Shown here piece after piece: positions 15,101-16,911 of a stretch of DNA of 16,911 nt. The translations under genes were made by a program, and so were the position numbers. The notes beneath the pieces are model-generated. The model was not told where the DNA came from. It saw only the letters and a program-made list of their open reading frames with translations, and ran no database searches. How positions within the stretch are numbered: position 1 is the first letter of the stretch; each line of letters starts with the position of its first letter. The stretch is from UMGS1474 sp050946775 (lineage in GTDB: Bacteria > Bacillota > Clostridia > Oscillospirales > Acutalibacteraceae), in assembly GCA_050946775.1 (NCBI GenBank), contig JBMNVL010000036.1:1-16911 (forward strand). The letters run 5' to 3'.

Positions 15101-15888
15101 TTCATGGTGGCGGGGTCGGGATAGTTCCACACCGTGGCGGCAAAATCGACGTGATCACTGCCGCCGGCCGGGACGTTCACCCGGTAGAGGGCGTAATCGT
15201 CGGCGCTTTGAGGCCAGATATATTGCGAGTTGTCCTTGCTTTCCTTGAACGGCACGGCGTTCATCGGCACTTCCAGATCCGACAGGGCGCTGACGTTGAG
15301 CACCACCGAGCGATCCGCCCCGCCGTCGTTATGCAGGGTGACTTTGGTGAAGACGACCGACGCGAGAGTGTCCTGTCCGTTGCGCCGGAAGGTGACCTCA
15401 TTGGTCACGTGACGGATCTCCACCGTGATCCCGGTTTCGCCCGCTTCCCATTCGGATACCGGGCTATTCATATAACCGTCCGCTTGATACCAGCGGGTGT
15501 TGAACCGCCGGTTGGGGGAGGTTTCGTCGGGGGTATACTCCACCCCGTCCACCGTCACGGTGTAGCGGATGGGCAGAGGCTTTTCGTCAAAAACCGCCTG
15601 GTTGGGAGTCGGCCCGTCGGGCGGGGTACGCTTGCCGCCGCCGCTGCGCCGCACCCCTTTGTAGGGGTTGGCGCCGCCGGCAAACAACGCGCCGCCCATA
15701 GTCGAGGATGATTTGTGGTCGTGGTTTTCCCAACCGAAATACAGCCAGTTCTGCACGTTGGGCGTGTAAAATGCCGGAACCATCTCCTCTTCATCCCCTT
15801 CTGACATGGTGACAGGCGCGGCGCTGACCAACAGTATCGCACCGATGACGATGCCCATAACCCGCAAAAAAACACGTTTCAAAATCAT
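12190..15888 (-). CDS. Secreted multidomain dockerin protein, probable glycoside hydrolase
   Basis: The 1,232-residue protein starts with a signal peptide (1 to about 24). Residues about 40-780 form a large domain rich in Trp, His and acidic residues (NWLYFGWENHDHK, HGYDVYFPHDV, PEHHGGNLDAVPKYILPYA, GSWGAWWGHEYGTVYNVGQG). It looks like a beta-rich N-terminal part followed by an all-helical (alpha/alpha)6 barrel of six-hairpin glycosidase type. I cannot assign a GH family or the catalytic acids. Then come a fibronectin III domain (about 790-872), a domain with a QDLTELGNLDWIKTGYG start (about 890-1090) seen in other secreted Bacillota proteins and perhaps carbohydrate-binding, a Big_3-type Ig domain (1092-1169) and a type I dockerin (1170-1232). 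The dockerin's first calcium loop is intact (D1172, D1174, D1176, D1183) and its second is degenerate. The ATG at 15888 is chosen because the signal peptide begins there and the promoter lies just upstream; its ribosome binding site (AAGGGA) is unusually close. Confidence 0.85.
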   Translation of the reverse strand: MILKRVFLRVMGIVIGAILLVSAAPVTMSEGDEEEMVPAFYTPNVQNWLYFGWENHDHKSSSTMGGALFAGGANPYKGVRRSGGGKRTPPDGPTPNQAVFDEKPLPIRYTVTVDGVEYTPDETSPNRRFNTRWYQADGYMNSPVSEWEAGETGITVEIRHVTNEVTFRRNGQDTLASVVFTKVTLHNDGGADRSVVLNVSALSDLEVPMNAVPFKESKDNSQYIWPQSADDYALYRVNVPAGGSDHVDFAATVWNYPDPATMKAMGSFDEQYAAVKAHYDGILADMTLPVSLPDQDIANSYINSMIVMWESMVRATVDGQADYQIRGSAATQAKAVNNPSQYMHGYDVYFPHDVPNMVEQFIRDGRLELAMRIMDSPNYQTLYLPEHHGGNLDAVPKYILPYATLWQAMTDAQRESYFTAAVREKIRTVSREIVRYIEPETGLIQKSESLDNNPYDYLVVDDFTALHGLTAYRYLCREWGDTDEEAWATQQMTALNGALNAALDDFMRRHDVDWYMCAMNDDSGFWKRHENGSVTYDGNWISSTLMMSTFPWDAMLRGLELGGTWKDYLESTMDNAVALKNARGDIPEGSWGAWWGHEYGTVYNVGQGIALLGTEGYRTAGVKAYEWLMDNQGAPYQWTESFDRGQNASDWTRAAIDYETWGLGFLRQGLLESTASVKTDGTVIVGRGIPDEWLMGDAPVSWQNIAINNGRRFDTLTLSSPDESTVCLQLSGDDAWGDIVLDLPVMKGNIASASTGVVDNAAGTVTVPGNTKQLTVTLIRPMERPVVAVTTPENLKAKTENQDINLTWDKVEGARRYTVRITADGESLGEQTVSENAFLLRDAVPGLSYSFAVNAVGEEGVSDFTNDVSASVAMPTDPSPNTGALTVEQAVIPAGSNQDLTELGNLDWIKTGYGTRGQNDVVERKNRNTAYIHRFYFPAKSQNDILYTDPNDYPYTYSWGDGTAVVNQPAAKLPSLSMGAYFGEADLAQEQTVWMVTAPCTAGQENTLLVDFGAWQVKGHIDVYMSDNSVPVQTIPFEVGNPVVFSRLTIQYQAPQGSTGQVVVAATIESKTHYAGNMPLAAAALQGEAVTLTGLTVSEPSKTLYTVGEPFEHSGMTVTAHYRGADDRAVNDFILSGIDFSTPGEKTVTVSYEEDGVQVSADFSVMVVLPGDLDFDGDIDAADALMALQAATGKILLTPAEQLAAQVDGSPNVTASDALLILQRATGKIIEF
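12193..12381 (-). other. Type I dockerin module (C-terminus of the secreted enzyme)
   Basis: The last 63 residues carry two F-hand/EF-hand-like repeats: DLDFDGDIDAADALMALQAA and, 34 residues later, QVDGSPNVTASDALLILQRA, each ending ATGKI. The first has D-x-D-x-D-G...D calcium ligands. In the second the first ligand is Gln (Q1206) and the fifth position is Ser/Asn, so calcium binding there may be weak. Dockerins dock enzymes onto cohesins; the alternating AA and AS recognition positions (1181-1182 and 1215-1216) would define specificity. Confidence 0.88.
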
Positions 15889-15911
15889 CCGTCCCTTCTC
15901 TCGTTTTCTTG

Positions 15912-15940
15912 ATTGTAACAAAAATGGGCGGGATTGTCTT
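15912..15940 (-). promoter_or_regulatory. Promoter of the dockerin enzyme gene
   Basis: On the minus strand AAGACA (15940-15935), a weak -35 matching four of six consensus bases, is followed after 17 bases by TACAAT (15917-15912), a good -10. The start point would be near 15905, leaving a leader of about 17 bases before the ATG at 15888. A poor -35 with a good -10 is typical of an activator-dependent promoter. Confidence 0.6.
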
Positions 15941-15972
15941 CCTGTTTTTTCAGATTTTCTTCCTGTTTTTTC
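15937..15972 (-). promoter_or_regulatory. Candidate AraC-type operator: two 15-base direct repeats at 21-base period
   Basis: GAAAAAACAGGAAGA occurs twice on the minus strand, at 15972-15958 and 15951-15937, identical in all 15 bases and exactly 21 bases apart. The nearer copy overlaps the -35 box by four bases. AraC itself binds two direct-repeat half-sites 21 bases apart, with the promoter-proximal one overlapping the -35 by four bases. An AraC-family gene lies in the same operon. The repeat is directly visible; the binding protein is inferred. Confidence 0.65.
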
Positions 15973-15982
15973 TGCAAAAAGT

Positions 15983-16016
15983 AAACCCGCCATGGGATTT
16001 TCCCCTTGGCGGGTTT
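15983..16016 (-). terminator. Terminator after the ABC exporter gene
   Basis: AAACCCGCCA (15983-15992) and TGGCGGGTTT (16007-16016) form a perfect 10-bp stem, extended inside by GGGA/TCCC pairs. On the minus strand, the direction of the ABC gene, the stem is followed by TTTACTTTTTGC as U-tract. It separates the exporter gene from the dockerin-gene promoter. Confidence 0.8.
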
Positions 16017-16035
16017 TCCGATTTTATCTGTTCGC

Positions 16036-16911
16036 TTATTCCAGAGTCAATTTTTCCATCTGCACCCGACACAGGCGGGCGTAAACGCCGTCCCGCGCCA
16101 GCAGCTCCTCGTGGCGTCCCTGTTCGGCCACCCGGCCGTTTTCCAGCACCAGAATGTTGTCCGCCTTCATCACGGTGGACAGCCGGTGGGCGATCACCAC
16201 GATGGTCCGCTTGCCGGCCAGCCCATCGATCGCCTGCTGGATGAGCGCCTCGGTCTCGGTATCCACCGCCGAGGTCGCCTCGTCGAGGATCAGCACCGGG
16301 GTGTTGCGCAGCACCGCCCGGGCGATGGCGATCCGCTGCTTTTGCCCGCCCGACAGCCGCACGCCCCGCTCGCCGATCATGGTTTGATACCCCTCGGGCA
16401 TGGCGGCGATGAAATCGTGGGCACAGGCGGCTTTGGCGGCGGCAACCACCTCGTCCTCGGTGGCGCCGTCCACCCCGTAGGCGATGTTGTCGAAGATGGT
16501 GCCGTTGAACAAAAACACGTCCTGCAGCACCATCGACACGTTGCGCCGCAAGGAAGCGACGGTGATATCCCGGATATCGGTGTCGTCCAGCAGTACCCTG
16601 CCTTCCACCGGATCGTAAAACCGCTCGAGCAGCGACACGATGGTGCTTTTGCCCACGCCGGTCGCGCCGACCAGCGCGATCATATCCCCCGGCTTGGCGG
16701 CGAAGGAGACGTTTTGCAGCACCGGCTCGTCCGGCTGATAGGAAAAGCTGACGTTGTCAAACGCGATCTGACCTCTGGCGACGCCGATATCCCTGGCGCC
16801 GGGAGTATCGGTGATCTCGGGATCGGCGTCCAGGATCTCCATGATCCGCTCGCCGCCGGCCAGCGCCTGCTGGATGTCCTCCACCAGCCGGGCAAACAGC
16901 GTCAACGGCTG
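16036..16911 (-). CDS. ABC exporter, C-terminal nucleotide-binding half (partial, N-terminus beyond window)
   Basis: 291 residues are visible, open at the window edge. The first about 30 (QPLTLFARLVEDIQQALAGGERIMEIL) are the end of the transmembrane domain and the coupling helix of a type IV (MsbA/LmrA-like) ABC exporter. The ATPase domain has Walker A GATGVGKST (82-90), the Q-loop Gln130, the signature LSGGQ (186-190), Walker B VLILDE (206-211), the D-loop and the H-loop His242 (IAHRLST), all intact. Such proteins work as homo- or heterodimers to export lipids, peptides or drugs; substrate and partner cannot be told from this half. In Bacillota such genes are often paired, and the partner may lie just upstream outside the window. 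The gene ends before a strong terminator and seems unrelated to the dockerin operon. Confidence 0.95.
   Translation of the reverse strand, partial: QPLTLFARLVEDIQQALAGGERIMEILDADPEITDTPGARDIGVARGQIAFDNVSFSYQPDEPVLQNVSFAAKPGDMIALVGATGVGKSTIVSLLERFYDPVEGRVLLDDTDIRDITVASLRRNVSMVLQDVFLFNGTIFDNIAYGVDGATEDEVVAAAKAACAHDFIAAMPEGYQTMIGERGVRLSGGQKQRIAIARAVLRNTPVLILDEATSAVDTETEALIQQAIDGLAGKRTIVVIAHRLSTVMKADNILVLENGRVAEQGRHEELLARDGVYARLCRVQMEKLTLE

Noticed and set aside
13978..15711. Plus-strand open frame of 577 codons
   Set aside because: It lies wholly opposite the dockerin enzyme, has no family motif and no convincing ribosome binding site.
15889..15993. Longer start for the dockerin enzyme
   Set aside because: The extra 35 residues are encoded upstream of the -10 box, across the direct repeats, and would precede the signal peptide.

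Overview
The window looks like a chromosomal segment of a GC-rich Gram-positive anaerobe, most likely a Clostridia/Oscillospirales (Ruminococcaceae-like) gut or fibre-degrading bacterium. The clues are a type I dockerin enzyme and a cohesin-like secreted protein, BspA-type leucine-rich repeats, ThyX in place of ThyA, a clostridial-type TMK, strong AGGAGG-like ribosome binding sites with GTG and TTG starts, and AT-rich promoters in GC-rich DNA. No rRNA, tRNA, CRISPR array, phage gene or transposase is visible, and no stretch over 300 bases lacks a gene.

Layout. (1) Positions 1-3484, minus strand: the start of a secreted cohesin-domain protein with a perfect consensus promoter, a class B penicillin-binding protein, and a lipoprotein with exact 23-residue leucine-rich repeats. 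A terminator-like hairpin lies between the last two and contains the ribosome binding site of the PBP gene. (2) Positions 3579-9836, plus strand: a ComEA-like helix-hairpin-helix membrane protein, then a tight seven-gene run with its own promoter: thyX, tmk, a DUF2156 protein, a GNAT acetyltransferase, a DJ-1/PfpI protein, 5-formyl-THF cyclo-ligase and mltG. Several genes overlap by 4-13 bases. The run combines dTMP/folate supply with peptidoglycan glycan-strand cleavage. (3) Positions 9838-10022: an imperfect foldback repeat of about 185 bp, then a peptidase U32 (TrhP/YegQ-type) gene with a TTG start and a bidirectional terminator. (4) Positions 11299-15888, minus strand: a large secreted multidomain protein, probably a glycoside hydrolase, ending in a dockerin. 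A cupin/AraC-type regulator gene lies 21 bases downstream. Upstream of the large gene are two perfect 15-base direct repeats at a 21-base period; the nearer copy overlaps the -35 box by four bases, the geometry of classical AraC activator sites. (5) Positions 16036-16911, minus strand: the nucleotide-binding half of an ABC exporter, cut by the window edge.

The most interesting unit is the dockerin enzyme/AraC pair with its candidate operator. It reads as a self-contained, substrate-induced polysaccharide-use module. With the cohesin-like protein about 12 kb away it hints at cellulosome-like surface assembly, but cohesin-dockerin pairing cannot be shown from sequence alone. The PBP hairpin and the foldback element are the two non-coding structures that most deserve a second look.
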